Part shown: positions 45,199 to 54,145 of the stretch, in pieces
How the letters are laid out: each line of letters begins with the position of its first letter
Position numbering within the stretch: position 1 is the first letter of the stretch
Assembly (NCBI RefSeq): GCF_900148505.1
Contig: NZ_FRXO01000006.1
Coordinates: 124,001 to 188,000 of the forward strand
From: Pseudoxanthobacter soli DSM 19599
GTDB taxonomy: Bacteria > Pseudomonadota > Alphaproteobacteria > Rhizobiales > Segnochrobactraceae
Direction of reading: 5' to 3'
Length of the DNA stretch: 64,000 bases
Notes under the pieces: model-generated
What the model was told of the DNA's origin: nothing
The model's input: only the letters and a program-made list of their open reading frames with translations
The model's database searches: none
Made by a program: the position numbers and the translations under genes

Positions 45199-47147
45199 GC
45201 ACCGAAACCCCATCCGTCGACACCCCCTCCCTGGCCGTCCGCCTGTTCGGCACCGAGGAGCCGGTCGCCCCGCTCCACATCCTCAAGGCCGGCGACTTCA
45301 CCGCCGAACTCGATGCCGGCAACCTGCGCCACATCCGCTATGGCGGTGTCGAGATCATCCGCGCGGTGTCCTTCATCGTACGCGACCGCAACTGGGGCAC
45401 CTACAATCCCCGCATCGCCAATTTCGAACTCACGGAGATGCCGGAAGGCTTCCGCGTCTCCTATGATGCGGTCGCCGAGGACGATACCCAGCGCCTGCGC
45501 TACCGCGCCACCATCGACGGCCACGCCAACGGCCGCCTGACGTTCTCGGCCGAAGCCGTCACCGAGACGGACTTCCTGACGAACCGCACCGGCTTCGTCG
45601 TGCTGCATCCGCTGGTCGGGGTCAGCGGCCGGCCGGTGACCGTGGAGCATGTCGACGGGACCGTGGAGGACAGCGTCTTTCCCGCGCTGATCGATCCGGT
45701 CCAGCCGATGAAGGATCTGCGCGCGCTCACTCACGAGGCCGCGCCGGGCCTCGGCGTCACCTGCCGGATGGAGGGCGATGCCTACGAGATGGAGGACCAG
45801 CGCAACTGGACCGACGCCTCCTACAAGACCTATGTGCGCCCGCTCGCGCGGCCGTGGCCCTACACCATCCCGGCCGGTGAGACCATCGCCCAGTCGGTCG
45901 GCGTCACCGTGACGGGCAGGCCCGCGGCGACGGCCGACACGGGCGCAGCACGCGTCTCCATCGGCGCGCGGGAAGGGACGGTCCCCGGCCTCGGCCTCGG
46001 CCTCGATCCCGACGAGATCGAGCCGACCCTCGCCAATATCGCCACCATCGCCGCCGCAGGCGTCGCCGTCGCCGTCTGCCACTACGATCCGCGCCGCGGC
46101 CACGACCGCGAGGTGCTGAAGCGGCTGGCGGAGACGGCCGCGAAGATCGGCGCGGAGCCGTGGCTCGAGGCGGTCGTCGCCTCCGTCGACGGTTTCGAAG
46201 CGGAGATCGCAGCGCTCGGCGAGGCGGTCGCCTCGATCGGCAGGCCGTTCCGCACCGTGCTCGTGTCTCCGGCGCCGGACCTGAAGTGCACGCTGCCCGG
46301 CAGCCCGTGGCCGCCCGCCCCGCCGCCGCGCGATTTCTTCTCCGCAGCCCGCGCGGCCTTCCCCGGCGTGCGGCTCGGCGGCGGTATGTTCAGCTACTTC
46401 ACCGAGATGAACCGCAAGCGCCCGCCGGTGGACCTCATCGATCTCCTGAGCTTCACCACGACCGCGACGCTCCACGCCGGCGACGACCATTCCATCGTCG
46501 AGGGGCTGGAATCGCTGCCGGCGATGGCGGCGAGCACCCGGGCGATCGCCGGGGAGAAGCCCTATGCGGTCGGGCCGAGCGCCATCGGGATGCGGATGAA
46601 CCCCTACGGGGACGCGCCGATGGCCAATCCCGGCAACATCCGCCAGGCGATGAACTATAACGACCCGCGCCATCGCGGCCTGCTTGGCGCCGCGTGGGCG
46701 CTCGGCTTCTTCGCCCGGTTCGCGGACGGCGGCGCCGAGACCGTGTCGCTCGGCGGTGCCACCGGCCCGTTCGGCCTCCTGCACACGCCGCAATCGTGGC
46801 CGCAGCCCTGGTTCGACGAGGAGGGCGGGTTGTTCCCGATGTACCATGTGCTGCGCGGGCTCGCGGCGCTGAAGGGCGCATCGCGGCTTGCCGTCGAGGC
46901 GCCGGCCGCGCTGGAAGCGATCGCCGCGGACACCGATGGCGGCCGCACGCTGTGGCTGGCAAACCGCACGGCAGAGCCGCAGAGCGTCGTCATGGACGGC
47001 GCGGTGCGCGATGCGAGCGTGATCGATGCCGACAGCTTCGTCGAGGCCGCCCGCATGACGGATGCCATCGACGTTCTCGCCCGTCCGCTCCAGAATGGCA
47101 CGCTCCGGCTCGGCCCCTACGCCATCGCGCGCGTTCGCTTCTCCTGA
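45195..47147 (+). CDS. apnL: ApnL-like D-apionate lactonase family protein
   Basis: 650 residues, no signal peptide. N-terminal beta-rich part (about 25-255: LDAGNLRHIRYGGVEIIRAV, RDRNWGTYNP), a central TIM-barrel-like part (about 275-560: RLGGGMFSYFTEMNRKRPP, VDLIDLLSFTTTATLHAGDD) and a small C-terminal beta part. I recognise the layout and N-terminus as the D-apionate lactonase family, which opens D-apionolactone during D-apiose breakdown. The other apionate enzymes are not evident here, while four-carbon acid-sugar enzymes are, so the true lactone may differ. It is coupled to the permease by ATGA overlap and followed 27 bp later by denD. Confidence 0.6.
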   Translation: MSTETPSVDTPSLAVRLFGTEEPVAPLHILKAGDFTAELDAGNLRHIRYGGVEIIRAVSFIVRDRNWGTYNPRIANFELTEMPEGFRVSYDAVAEDDTQRLRYRATIDGHANGRLTFSAEAVTETDFLTNRTGFVVLHPLVGVSGRPVTVEHVDGTVEDSVFPALIDPVQPMKDLRALTHEAAPGLGVTCRMEGDAYEMEDQRNWTDASYKTYVRPLARPWPYTIPAGETIAQSVGVTVTGRPAATADTGAARVSIGAREGTVPGLGLGLDPDEIEPTLANIATIAAAGVAVAVCHYDPRRGHDREVLKRLAETAAKIGAEPWLEAVVASVDGFEAEIAALGEAVASIGRPFRTVLVSPAPDLKCTLPGSPWPPAPPPRDFFSAARAAFPGVRLGGGMFSYFTEMNRKRPPVDLIDLLSFTTTATLHAGDDHSIVEGLESLPAMAASTRAIAGEKPYAVGPSAIGMRMNPYGDAPMANPGNIRQAMNYNDPRHRGLLGAAWALGFFARFADGGAETVSLGGATGPFGLLHTPQSWPQPWFDEEGGLFPMYHVLRGLAALKGASRLAVEAPAALEAIAADTDGGRTLWLANRTAEPQSVVMDGAVRDASVIDADSFVEAARMTDAIDVLARPLQNGTLRLGPYAIARVRFS

Positions 47148-47174
47148 ATTTCCGTTCTTTCGAGGTTCTTTCCC

Positions 47175-48164
47175 ATGCATGTTCTCATCATCGGCGCCGC
47201 CGGCATGGTCGGCCGCAAGCTGATCGGCCGTCTGGTCGAGGCCGGCCAGATCGACGGCCGCGAAGTCACCGCCCTGACGCTGGCCGACGTGGTCGCGCCT
47301 GAGCGGCCTGCAGGCTTCGGCGGTAAGGTCGAGACGTTGACCGTCGACCTCTCCGCGCCCGCCACCGCCGAGACGCTGATCGCCGGCCGACCGGATCTCA
47401 TCTTCCACCTCGCCGCCATCGTGTCCGGCGAGGCCGAGGCCGATTTCGACAAGGGCTACCGCATCAATCTCGACGGCACCAGACAGCTGTTCGATGCGAT
47501 CCGGCTTGCCGGGCTCGCCTCGCCCTATCGTCCCCGTGTGGTGTTCACCTCGTCGATCGCGGTGTTCGGCGCCCCGTTCCCGGAGAAGATCGGCGACGAG
47601 TTCTTCCAGACGCCGCTGACGAGCTACGGCACGCAGAAGGCGATCTGCGAGCTGCTGCTGGCCGATTATTCCCGCCGCGGCTTCTTCGACGGCATCGGTA
47701 TCCGGCTTCCCACCATCTGCATCCGCCCCGGCCGGCCGAACAAGGCCGCCTCCGGCTTCTTCTCGAACATCCTGCGCGAGCCGCTGAACGGCGAGGAAGC
47801 GGTGCTGCCGGTGTCGCCCGACGTCCGCCACTGGTTCGCAAGCCCGCGGGCGGCGGTCGGTTTCCTGATGCACGCCGCGACGCTCGATCTCGGCCGCGTC
47901 GGACCGCGGCGCAGCCTCAACATGCCCGGCCTCTCGACCACGGTTGGTGAGGAAATCGCGGCGCTCGGCCGTGTCGCAGGCGAGCGGGCCGTGAAGCTGA
48001 TCCGCCGCGAGCCTGACGAGACCATCATCCGCATCGTCGACGGCTGGGCGCAGGATTTCGATCCCGCGCGCGCGATCGCGCTCGGTTTCACGGCCGACAA
48101 GAGCTTCGACGACATCATTCGCGTGCACATCGAGGACGAGCTCGGCGGCCGCATCGCCGCCTAG
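47175..48164 (+). CDS. denD: D-erythronate dehydrogenase DenD (NAD-dependent, SDR epimerase-like)
   Basis: 329 residues, extended SDR. NAD-binding motif GAAGMVGR at the N-terminus, HLAAIVSGEAEADFDKGYRI, the active-site SYGTQK (Tyr-x-x-x-Lys) and FTSSIAVFGAPFP. The order matches DenD proteins known to oxidise D-erythronate to 2-oxo-tetronate. The genes for the following steps (otnI, otnK, otnC) lie within 7 kb. The stop TAG is part of a dispersed repeat. Confidence 0.85.
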   Translation: MHVLIIGAAGMVGRKLIGRLVEAGQIDGREVTALTLADVVAPERPAGFGGKVETLTVDLSAPATAETLIAGRPDLIFHLAAIVSGEAEADFDKGYRINLDGTRQLFDAIRLAGLASPYRPRVVFTSSIAVFGAPFPEKIGDEFFQTPLTSYGTQKAICELLLADYSRRGFFDGIGIRLPTICIRPGRPNKAASGFFSNILREPLNGEEAVLPVSPDVRHWFASPRAAVGFLMHAATLDLGRVGPRRSLNMPGLSTTVGEEIAALGRVAGERAVKLIRREPDETIIRIVDGWAQDFDPARAIALGFTADKSFDDIIRVHIEDELGGRIAA

Positions 48165-48290
48165 AACATATCCCGTTCGGATCGAACCGCTCCGAACGAC
48201 AAGGATAGGCTCAAGTCTTTGAATCTGGAGCGATGTCTTTCCGGTCTGATGAGGTCCATCAGATCGGCAAGCGCTCTCACGCGGCACCCG
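48162..48290 (+). repeat. Dispersed intergenic repeat, copy 2, with two hairpins
   Basis: It begins at the denD stop (TAG 48162-48164) and matches copy 1 at 11038 over 23 nt with two differences. It includes hairpin GTTCGGA (48175-48181)/TCCGAAC (48191-48197) and hairpin CTGATG (48246-48251)/CATCAG (48257-48262). Its two halves resemble an imperfect inverted repeat. It fills most of the 153-bp gap before the SDR gene. Confidence 0.5.
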
Positions 48291-48317
48291 ACAATCGAGA
48301 AAGCAGGATGATCGATC

Positions 48318-49067
48318 ATGACTGACAGCGGAAAGGTCGCCCTCGTCACGGGCGCCGGCACGGGCATCGGCAAGGCCGTGGCACTGGCGCTCGCAGCCGC
48401 CGGGTACCGGCTGGTGGTGACCGGCCGGCGCCGCGAGCCGCTGGAGGCCGTCGTCGCCGAGGCGGGCGGCGAGGCCGTCGCCATCCCGGCCGACATCACG
48501 GACCCGGCCTCGGTCGCGGCGCTGTTCGAGGCGATCCGGCAGCGGTTCGGCCGGCTCGACGTGCTGTTCAACAATGCCGGTGCCATCGCGCCGCCGGTCA
48601 ATATCGAGGACCTGCCAGTCGAGCAGTGGAAGACGGTGATCGATACCAACGTCACCGGCGTCTTCCTCTGCACGCAGGCGGCGTTCCGGCTGATGAAGGA
48701 CCAGAACCCGCGCGGCGGCCGCATCATCAACAACGGCTCGGTCTCGTCCGAGAGGCCGCGGCCGAATTCGGCGCCCTATGCCGCGTCCAAGCATGCGGTG
48801 CTGGGACTCACGCGCTCGACGGCCATCGACGGGCGAAAGTACGACATCGCCTGCGGCCAGATCGACATCGGCAACACCGAGACGCCAATGGCCTCGCAGA
48901 TGAAGAAGGGCGTGCTGCAGCCCGACCTTTCCATCAAGGTCGAGCCGACCTTCGACGTCAGCCACGTCGCCGACGCGGTGCTCTACATGGCCGGGCTGCC
49001 GCTCGACGCCAACGTGCTGCAGATGACGGTGATGGCCACCAAGATGCCGCTCGTCGGCCGCGGCTGA
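48318..49067 (+). CDS. Short-chain dehydrogenase/reductase (classical SDR)
   Basis: 249 residues. Cofactor motif [12 protein letters not shown], catalytic Ser in [10 protein letters not shown] and YAASK. Substrate unknown. Position after apnL-denD suggests oxidation of a sugar, polyol or lactol that feeds the pathway, possibly producing the lactone for the ApnL-like enzyme. A strong terminator follows. Ribosome-binding site weak (AGGATGATCG). Confidence 0.9.
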   Translation: MTDSGKVALVTGAGTGIGKAVALALAAAGYRLVVTGRRREPLEAVVAEAGGEAVAIPADITDPASVAALFEAIRQRFGRLDVLFNNAGAIAPPVNIEDLPVEQWKTVIDTNVTGVFLCTQAAFRLMKDQNPRGGRIINNGSVSSERPRPNSAPYAASKHAVLGLTRSTAIDGRKYDIACGQIDIGNTETPMASQMKKGVLQPDLSIKVEPTFDVSHVADAVLYMAGLPLDANVLQMTVMATKMPLVGRG

Positions 49068-49092
49068 CCACGACAACGCGCACGCGCACATC

Positions 49093-49127
49093 CTGCCGGG
49101 GGGTTCAGAACGGCATTCCCCCGGCAG
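49093..49127 (+). terminator. Intrinsic terminator
   Basis: CTGCCGGGGG (49093-49102) and CCCCCGGCAG (49118-49127) form a perfect 10-bp stem with a 15-nt loop, followed by ATTTCGTTT. It ends the 41165-49067 operon between convergent genes. Confidence 0.7.
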
Positions 49128-49166
49128 ATTTCGTTTACGGGATGACGCGGCTCCGGTGCCGCCGTC

Positions 49167-49916
49167 TCAGGCGCCTTCCGTCTCCGCGACGGCGCCGGTC
49201 GGGATGACGACGAGTTCGCTGACGCAGACGTGGGCCGGCAGCGTTGCGACGTGCAGCACGAGATCGGCGAGGTCCGACGGGCGCAGCATGCGCCGCCGGC
49301 CTTCCGCATCCGCGGGTGCGGGCCGCTTGTCGATGATCGGCGTGGCGACTTCGCCCGGACAGATCACCGTCGCGCGGATGCCGTTGTGCATTTCCTCAAG
49401 ATTGATGCTGTGGCTCATCGCCACCACGCCATGCTTCGCCGCGGTGTAGGACGAGCCGGATATCGCCCCGACATGGCGGCCCGCAATCGAGCCGGTCGTG
49501 ATGATCAGGCCCTGCTTCTGCCGGCGCATGATCGGCAGCGCAGCGATGACGGTGTGGAAGGCGAGCTTCAGGTTGCCGTCCAGCACCTCTTCAGCGCCGG
49601 CCTCGTCGAGTTCCTGCCAACTCCGGCGCGGAATGTTGGTGCCGGCATTGTTGACGACGATGTCGAGCCGCCCGGCCTCGCGCTCGATGGCGCCGGCGAT
49701 CCCGGCCGCCACGCCGGGCAAAGACAGATCGCCCGGCAGAACGCTCACCTGGCCCCCAGCGGCATCGATCCGGTCAGCGACGCCCTGAAGCGCATCCACA
49801 CGCCTTCCCGTGAGGAAGACCCGGGCGCCGGCGCCCGCGAGGGCCGCCGCCGCTGCCGCGCCGATGCCGCTTCCCGCGCCCGTGACCCAGGCGACCTTGC
49901 CGTTCAACGCACCCAT
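49167..49916 (-). CDS. Short-chain dehydrogenase/reductase (classical SDR), second
   Basis: 249 residues. TGAGSGIG, NNAGTN, catalytic Ser in TTGSIAGRHVG and YTAAK. GGGAGGAAG lies well placed before ATG 49916; the frame upstream to 50000 is probably not used. Same strand as otnC-otnK but separated by 173 bp from otnC. Substrate unknown; likely a polyol or sugar-acid oxidoreductase of the same locus. Confidence 0.9.
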   Translation of the reverse strand: MGALNGKVAWVTGAGSGIGAAAAAALAGAGARVFLTGRRVDALQGVADRIDAAGGQVSVLPGDLSLPGVAAGIAGAIEREAGRLDIVVNNAGTNIPRRSWQELDEAGAEEVLDGNLKLAFHTVIAALPIMRRQKQGLIITTGSIAGRHVGAISGSSYTAAKHGVVAMSHSINLEEMHNGIRATVICPGEVATPIIDKRPAPADAEGRRRMLRPSDLADLVLHVATLPAHVCVSELVVIPTGAVAETEGA

Positions 49917-50089
49917 TTCCGTCTTCCTCCCAAATCCGTCTTCTTCCGATGGCCGCCGCGAGCAGCGGTCGCTCAAGACGCCCGCCGGGCGCGACATCAT
50001 CGATTCGGCCGCGACTGCACCACAGCCCGCGCGACGCGTCTATCCGGCGCGCCGGTACTGTGGGGCATCCGCATCCACGTCTGTCGGCA

Positions 50090-50731
50090 TCAGCGCCGGC
50101 GAAGCTCCGCGACCTGATCGGCGGTGAGCGGCCGCACCCGGCGTCCGTCGAGCATCAGGAACAGCCGCGCGGTCTCTTCCAGTTCCTCGACGGCATATTG
50201 CGCCTCGCGCAGCGTCTTGCCCGCCACCACGGGGCCGTGGTTCGCAAGCAGCACCGCGTGATGGCGGCCGGCCTCCTCGCCCACCGCCTCGGCGAGGCGC
50301 GCGTCGCCCGGCGGAAAATAGCGCACCAGGGGCAGCGTGCCGACCCGCATCACATAGTAGGCGGTCAACGGCGGCAGAACGTCCGCGGGATCGACATCGG
50401 CCAGAATGCTGACGGCGACCGAATGGGTGGAGTGGAGATGGACCACCGCGCCCGCATCCGCCCGGGCGCAATACATGCAGCGGTGGAGGAAGGCTTCCTT
50501 GGTGGGCTTGTCGCCGTCCACATGCACGCCCTCGGCGGTGAAACGGGACAGCCGCGCCGGCTCCAGTTCGCCCAGGCAGGCGTTGGTCGGCGTCATCAGC
50601 AGGCTGCCGTCGGAAAGCCGCACGCTGATGTTGCCCGTGGAGCCGAAGGTGAGGCCGCGTGAGAAGATCGATGCCCCGATGCGGGCGATCTCGTCGCGGG
50701 CGCGGGTTTCCTCGGAAAGAAGCGCGGTCAT
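50090..50731 (-). CDS. otnC: 3-oxo-tetronate 4-phosphate decarboxylase OtnC (class II aldolase family)
   Basis: 213 residues of the class II aldolase/adducin fold. Zn ligands are HLHSTHS and a His in LLANHGPVV, with phosphate-binding FGSTGNISVRL. Next to an OtnK-type kinase, with LtnD and OtnI nearby, it matches OtnC, which decarboxylates 3-oxo-tetronate 4-phosphate to DHAP and CO2. Overlaps the otnK stop (ATGA, 50731-50728). Confidence 0.85.
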   Translation of the reverse strand: MTALLSEETRARDEIARIGASIFSRGLTFGSTGNISVRLSDGSLLMTPTNACLGELEPARLSRFTAEGVHVDGDKPTKEAFLHRCMYCARADAGAVVHLHSTHSVAVSILADVDPADVLPPLTAYYVMRVGTLPLVRYFPPGDARLAEAVGEEAGRHHAVLLANHGPVVAGKTLREAQYAVEELEETARLFLMLDGRRVRPLTADQVAELRRR

Positions 50732-51993
50732 GCCAGGAGGTCCCAGGCCTTGGCGAAGATGTCCGGCGCGCCGAAATTGCCCGACTTCAGCGCAAGCGCG
50801 AGCGGCCGCCCGGCACCAAGGCTCAGCATCCACGGAACGCCGGGATCGATCTCGGGACCGATGGCGAAGCCTTCGACGCCGAGCGCCTGAACCACCGCCC
50901 CGGAGGTCTCGCCGCCCGCCACGAGAAAGCGCGTGAAGCCGCGCTCGGCGAGCCGGCAGGCGACGCCCGCCATCAGGCCTTCCACGAGCGCGCCGGCATG
51001 CTCGCGCCCGAGCTTTTCCTGGACGGCGGCGACCTCGGCCGGATCGGCGCTGGCATAGATCAGCGGCGGACCGCCGGTCGCGGTCTCGGCGAAGGCGGCG
51101 ACCTCCTCGACGCCAAGCGAACCCGACGCCACCGCGAGCGGATCGATGCGGAGCGCCGCCGTGCCGGAGGCGACGGCGGTCGCGACCTGCTTGCGCGTCG
51201 CGGCCGAACAGGAGCCGGCAAGGATCACCGCGCGGCCGGGCGGGGCCACCATCCGCGCCGACGGCGCGGCGGCCGCGAGTAGACCGGCACGACGGAAGTT
51301 CTCCGGCAGGCCGATCGCGATGCCGGAGCCGCCGGTGACGAGCGCCATGTCGCGGGCGGCGGTGCCGATGGCTCTGAGGTCGGTGTCGTCGATGGCGTCG
51401 ACGATGACGATGCGTTGTCCGGCGCGTTCGGCCTGGGAGAAGGCGGCCGCGACGGCATCCGCCCCGCGGCGGACGCGCTCGTGGGCGACGAGGCCCACGG
51501 GCAGGGTGGTCTGGGCCTGCAGCACGCGGACGAGGCTCGGATCGCGCATCGGCGTCAGCGGATGATCCTTCATCGGGCTCTCCGACAGGAGTTCGTCGCC
51601 GACGAAGAGATAGCCAAGATAGACGGTGCGCCGGTTGGTGGGGAAGGCGGGGCAGGCGAGGGTAAGCCCGGCACCGAGGCGGCCGAGCAGGGCTTCCGTC
51701 ACAGGGCCGATATTGCCGACCGGGGTCGAATCGAAGGTCGAGCAATATTTGAAGAACAGCTGCCGCGCCCCGGTGGCGAGCAGCCATTCCGCCGCCGCGA
51801 GCGACTGTTCGACCGCCTCGGCCGCCGGGATGGTGCGCGATTTCAGCGAAACCACCACCGCATCGGCTGCACCGGCATCGAAGCCGGCCGGGGGAATGCC
51901 CACCGTCTGCACCGTCTTCATGCCCTCGCGCGACAGCATCAGCGCGAGATCCGACGCGCCGGTCAGATCGTCCGCGATCGCCCCGAGCAACAT
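50728..51993 (-). CDS. otnK: 3-oxo-tetronate kinase OtnK (DUF1537 four-carbon acid sugar kinase)
   Basis: 421 residues. N-terminal domain begins MLLGAIADDLTGASDLAL, the family signature; the C-terminal nucleotide-binding domain has FLVAGGETSGAVVQALGV and MLSLGAGRPLALALKSGNFG. GGGAGGAAT precedes ATG 51993 by 8 nt. Phosphorylates 3-oxo-tetronate at C4. OiaK of the apionate pathway is in the same family, so a dual or alternative substrate is possible given the ApnL-like gene nearby. Confidence 0.87.
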   Translation of the reverse strand: MLLGAIADDLTGASDLALMLSREGMKTVQTVGIPPAGFDAGAADAVVVSLKSRTIPAAEAVEQSLAAAEWLLATGARQLFFKYCSTFDSTPVGNIGPVTEALLGRLGAGLTLACPAFPTNRRTVYLGYLFVGDELLSESPMKDHPLTPMRDPSLVRVLQAQTTLPVGLVAHERVRRGADAVAAAFSQAERAGQRIVIVDAIDDTDLRAIGTAARDMALVTGGSGIAIGLPENFRRAGLLAAAAPSARMVAPPGRAVILAGSCSAATRKQVATAVASGTAALRIDPLAVASGSLGVEEVAAFAETATGGPPLIYASADPAEVAAVQEKLGREHAGALVEGLMAGVACRLAERGFTRFLVAGGETSGAVVQALGVEGFAIGPEIDPGVPWMLSLGAGRPLALALKSGNFGAPDIFAKAWDLLA

Positions 51994-52046
51994 GGCAAAT
52001 TCCTCCCGAAAAGCTGGTCTCTTGGTTGTTCCGCCGCGCGACGCGG

Positions 52047-53102
52047 TCACGCGGTTTCGCCGGCCTCGATCTCGTAGCCGGTGTCGATGATGGTGGGGTC
52101 TGAGGGGCGCGCCGCCTGCGCGATCAGCGTCTCGGCGGCGGATCGGCCGATCAGGAAGCGGTTAGAGCGCACCGTGGAAAGCCGCAGCGGCAGGGCCTGA
52201 CCGATATCGAGGCCGTTGAAGCCGAACAGCCCGATATCGCGGCGGGGCACGAGGCCTGTCGCGAAGCAGTGGAATACGCCTCCGACGGCCATGTCGTCAT
52301 TGGAGAACACCACGACGTCCGGCCGGCCGTCGCCGGCGAGGAGGGCGGCGGTCATGGCGCGGCCGTCGGCGGTCGTGCTCGGTCCGTCCACCCGCCGTTC
52401 GTCGACGAGGTCGAGCCCGGCCTCGCCGAGCGCGGCCCGCATGCCGTCGTAGCGAAGCCGCGCGCGCCGGTCGCGCTCCCAGTCGTGGCCGACATAGCCG
52501 AAGCGGCGATAGCCGCGCGACACGAGATGACGGGCGGAATCGTAGCCGGCCTTGCGATGGGACAGCCCGACGGCGACGTCGATCGGTGCGGCGTCGATGT
52601 CCATGATCTCGGCGACCCGGACCGGGCTCGCCTCCAGCATCCGCCGCGCCGGGGCGGTGTGCTCGAAGCCCGCAACGATCATCGCGCGCGGCTGCCACGC
52701 CATCATCGAGCGGACCACCCGTTCCTCGGTGTTCGGGGCGTATTCCGTCACGCCGACCACCGGCTGGTAGCCCGTGCCCGCCAGCGCCGCATGGACGCCC
52801 CGCAGCACGTCCGCGAACACGATGTTCGAGAGGGAGGGCAGCACCACACCGACGAGCATCGAGCCGGACGAGGCAAGCGCGCCGGCAAGCCGGTTGGGCA
52901 CGTAGCCGACCGTCTCGATCGCGGCCAGCACGCGCGCCCGCGTCTGCGGCGAGATTCGTTCGAGGCCGCGCACCACCCGCGAGACAGTGATCTCGCTGAC
53001 ACCGGCCACGCGCGCGACGTCGGCGAGCAGCGGCTGGCCGCGCGGCGTCCCTTCGTCCCCGACCTCTGGAGATCGCACCTTCCGGCGCGTGCCCTTGCGC
53101 AC
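52047..53102 (-). CDS. LacI-family transcriptional regulator
   Basis: 351 residues. DNA-binding head at about residues 24-75 (LLADVARVAGVSEITVSRVV, NRLAGALASSGSMLVGVVLP), then a sugar-binding-type effector domain (FSNDDMAVGGVFHCFATGLV). Start GTG 53102. It is divergent from ltnD-otnI with two operators between, and reads towards otnK-otnC, so it probably represses both arms until a tetronate-related effector binds. Confidence 0.92.
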   Translation of the reverse strand: MRKGTRRKVRSPEVGDEGTPRGQPLLADVARVAGVSEITVSRVVRGLERISPQTRARVLAAIETVGYVPNRLAGALASSGSMLVGVVLPSLSNIVFADVLRGVHAALAGTGYQPVVGVTEYAPNTEERVVRSMMAWQPRAMIVAGFEHTAPARRMLEASPVRVAEIMDIDAAPIDVAVGLSHRKAGYDSARHLVSRGYRRFGYVGHDWERDRRARLRYDGMRAALGEAGLDLVDERRVDGPSTTADGRAMTAALLAGDGRPDVVVFSNDDMAVGGVFHCFATGLVPRRDIGLFGFNGLDIGQALPLRLSTVRSNRFLIGRSAAETLIAQAARPSDPTIIDTGYEIEAGETA

Positions 53103-53138
53103 GACCGCTTGCCTTCCCGTGTGTCCGTTCCACGCTTA

Positions 53139-53152
53139 TGACAGCGCTAACA
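53139..53152 (+). promoter_or_regulatory. LacI-type operator O1
   Basis: TGACAGCGCTAACA is a near-palindrome around the central CG typical of LacI-family sites. An identical copy lies 55 bp downstream, about five helical turns. Confidence 0.7.
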
Positions 53153-53193
53153 CAAAACGATTGTAAGGGGCTAGCCTTCCGTGCCATAGAAAA

Positions 53194-53207
53194 TGACAGC
53201 GCTAACA
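53194..53207 (+). promoter_or_regulatory. LacI-type operator O2
   Basis: Second identical TGACAGCGCTAACA, 23 bp before the ltnD start and just after a possible promoter (TTGTAA 53161-53166, CATAGA 53185-53190). The flanking bases (AATGACAG...CACAAAA) are also shared with O1. Confidence 0.7.
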
Positions 53208-53230
53208 CAAAATCATTCCGGGGAGACTTC

Positions 53231-54145
53231 ATGGGCGGATCGATCAGGACGGTCGCCGTCGCCGGGCTTGGCTCTATGGGGCTCGGCATCGCGAAATCGC
53301 TCCTGCGAGCAGGGCTCGATACCGTCGGCTTCGACGTCTCGCAGGCAGCGGGAGCCGCCTTCGCGGCGGCGGGCGGCCGTGTCACCACAACCGTCGCAGA
53401 GGCCGCGGCCGGCGCCGACGCGCTCGTCTGCGTCGTCGTCAACGCGGCACAGACCGAGGCCGTGCTGTTCGGACCGGACGGCGCCGCATCCGCGCTTCGG
53501 CCGGGCGGGGTCGTCATTTCCTGCGCCACCATGGCGCCGGACGAGGCCAAGCGGCTGGCCGCCGGCGCGGCCGAAGCGGGGCTGCATTTCCTCGATGCCC
53601 CCATCAGCGGCGGGGCAGCCAAGGCGGAAAGCGGCGACCTGACCGTGATGGCCTCGGGATCGGCCGAGGCCTTCGCAGCGGCGCGGCCCGTGCTCGACGC
53701 CATGGCCGCGAAAGTCCACGATCTCGGCTCGGCGCCGGGCATCGGTTCCTCCTTCAAGATCGTCAACCAGCTTCTGGCCGGGGTCCACATCGCCGCCGCC
53801 TGCGAGGCCGTCGCGTTTGCGAGCCGGCTCGACCTCGACATCTCCCGCGTGTTCGAAGTCATCACCGGTTCCGCCGGCAACAGCTGGATGTTCGAGAACC
53901 GCGTGCCCCACATCCTGGAAGGCGACTATCGTCCGCGCAGCGCCGTCGACATCTTCACCAAGGATCTCGGCATCGTCTCGGACATCGGCCGCAGGCTGTC
54001 CTTTCCGCTGCCGCTCACCGGAGCGGCACTCCAGCTCTTCATCATGACCGCGGCGGCCGGCATGGGACGGGACGACGACGCCTCGGTCGCCCGGCTCTAT
54101 GCACTCATCGCCGGCCTCGAGCTTCCCGAACAAGGCGCCCACTGA
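53231..54145 (+). CDS. ltnD: L-threonate dehydrogenase LtnD (beta-hydroxyacid dehydrogenase family)
   Basis: 304 residues. NAD-binding VAGLGSMGLGIAKSLL, substrate-binding FLDAPISGGAAKAESGDLTV, and the catalytic Lys in SSFKIVNQLLAGVH. The family includes 3-hydroxyisobutyrate dehydrogenase, but the neighbours otnI, otnK and otnC favour LtnD, which oxidises L-threonate to 2-oxo-tetronate. Start ATG 53231 has CGGGGAGA upstream; the longer frame from 53138 would include both operators and is rejected. TGATG overlap with otnI. Confidence 0.87.
   Translation: MGGSIRTVAVAGLGSMGLGIAKSLLRAGLDTVGFDVSQAAGAAFAAAGGRVTTTVAEAAAGADALVCVVVNAAQTEAVLFGPDGAASALRPGGVVISCATMAPDEAKRLAAGAAEAGLHFLDAPISGGAAKAESGDLTVMASGSAEAFAAARPVLDAMAAKVHDLGSAPGIGSSFKIVNQLLAGVHIAAACEAVAFASRLDLDISRVFEVITGSAGNSWMFENRVPHILEGDYRPRSAVDIFTKDLGIVSDIGRRLSFPLPLTGAALQLFIMTAAAGMGRDDDASVARLYALIAGLELPEQGAH

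Noticed and set aside
45021-49091. 1356-codon open frame on the minus strand across apnL, denD and the SDR gene
   Set aside because: It crosses three genes and the intergenic repeat on the other strand; no signal or domain seen.
53138-53230. Longer start for ltnD
   Set aside because: It would place both LacI operators and the promoter inside the coding region; 53231 has a good ribosome site and starts just before the Rossmann motif.
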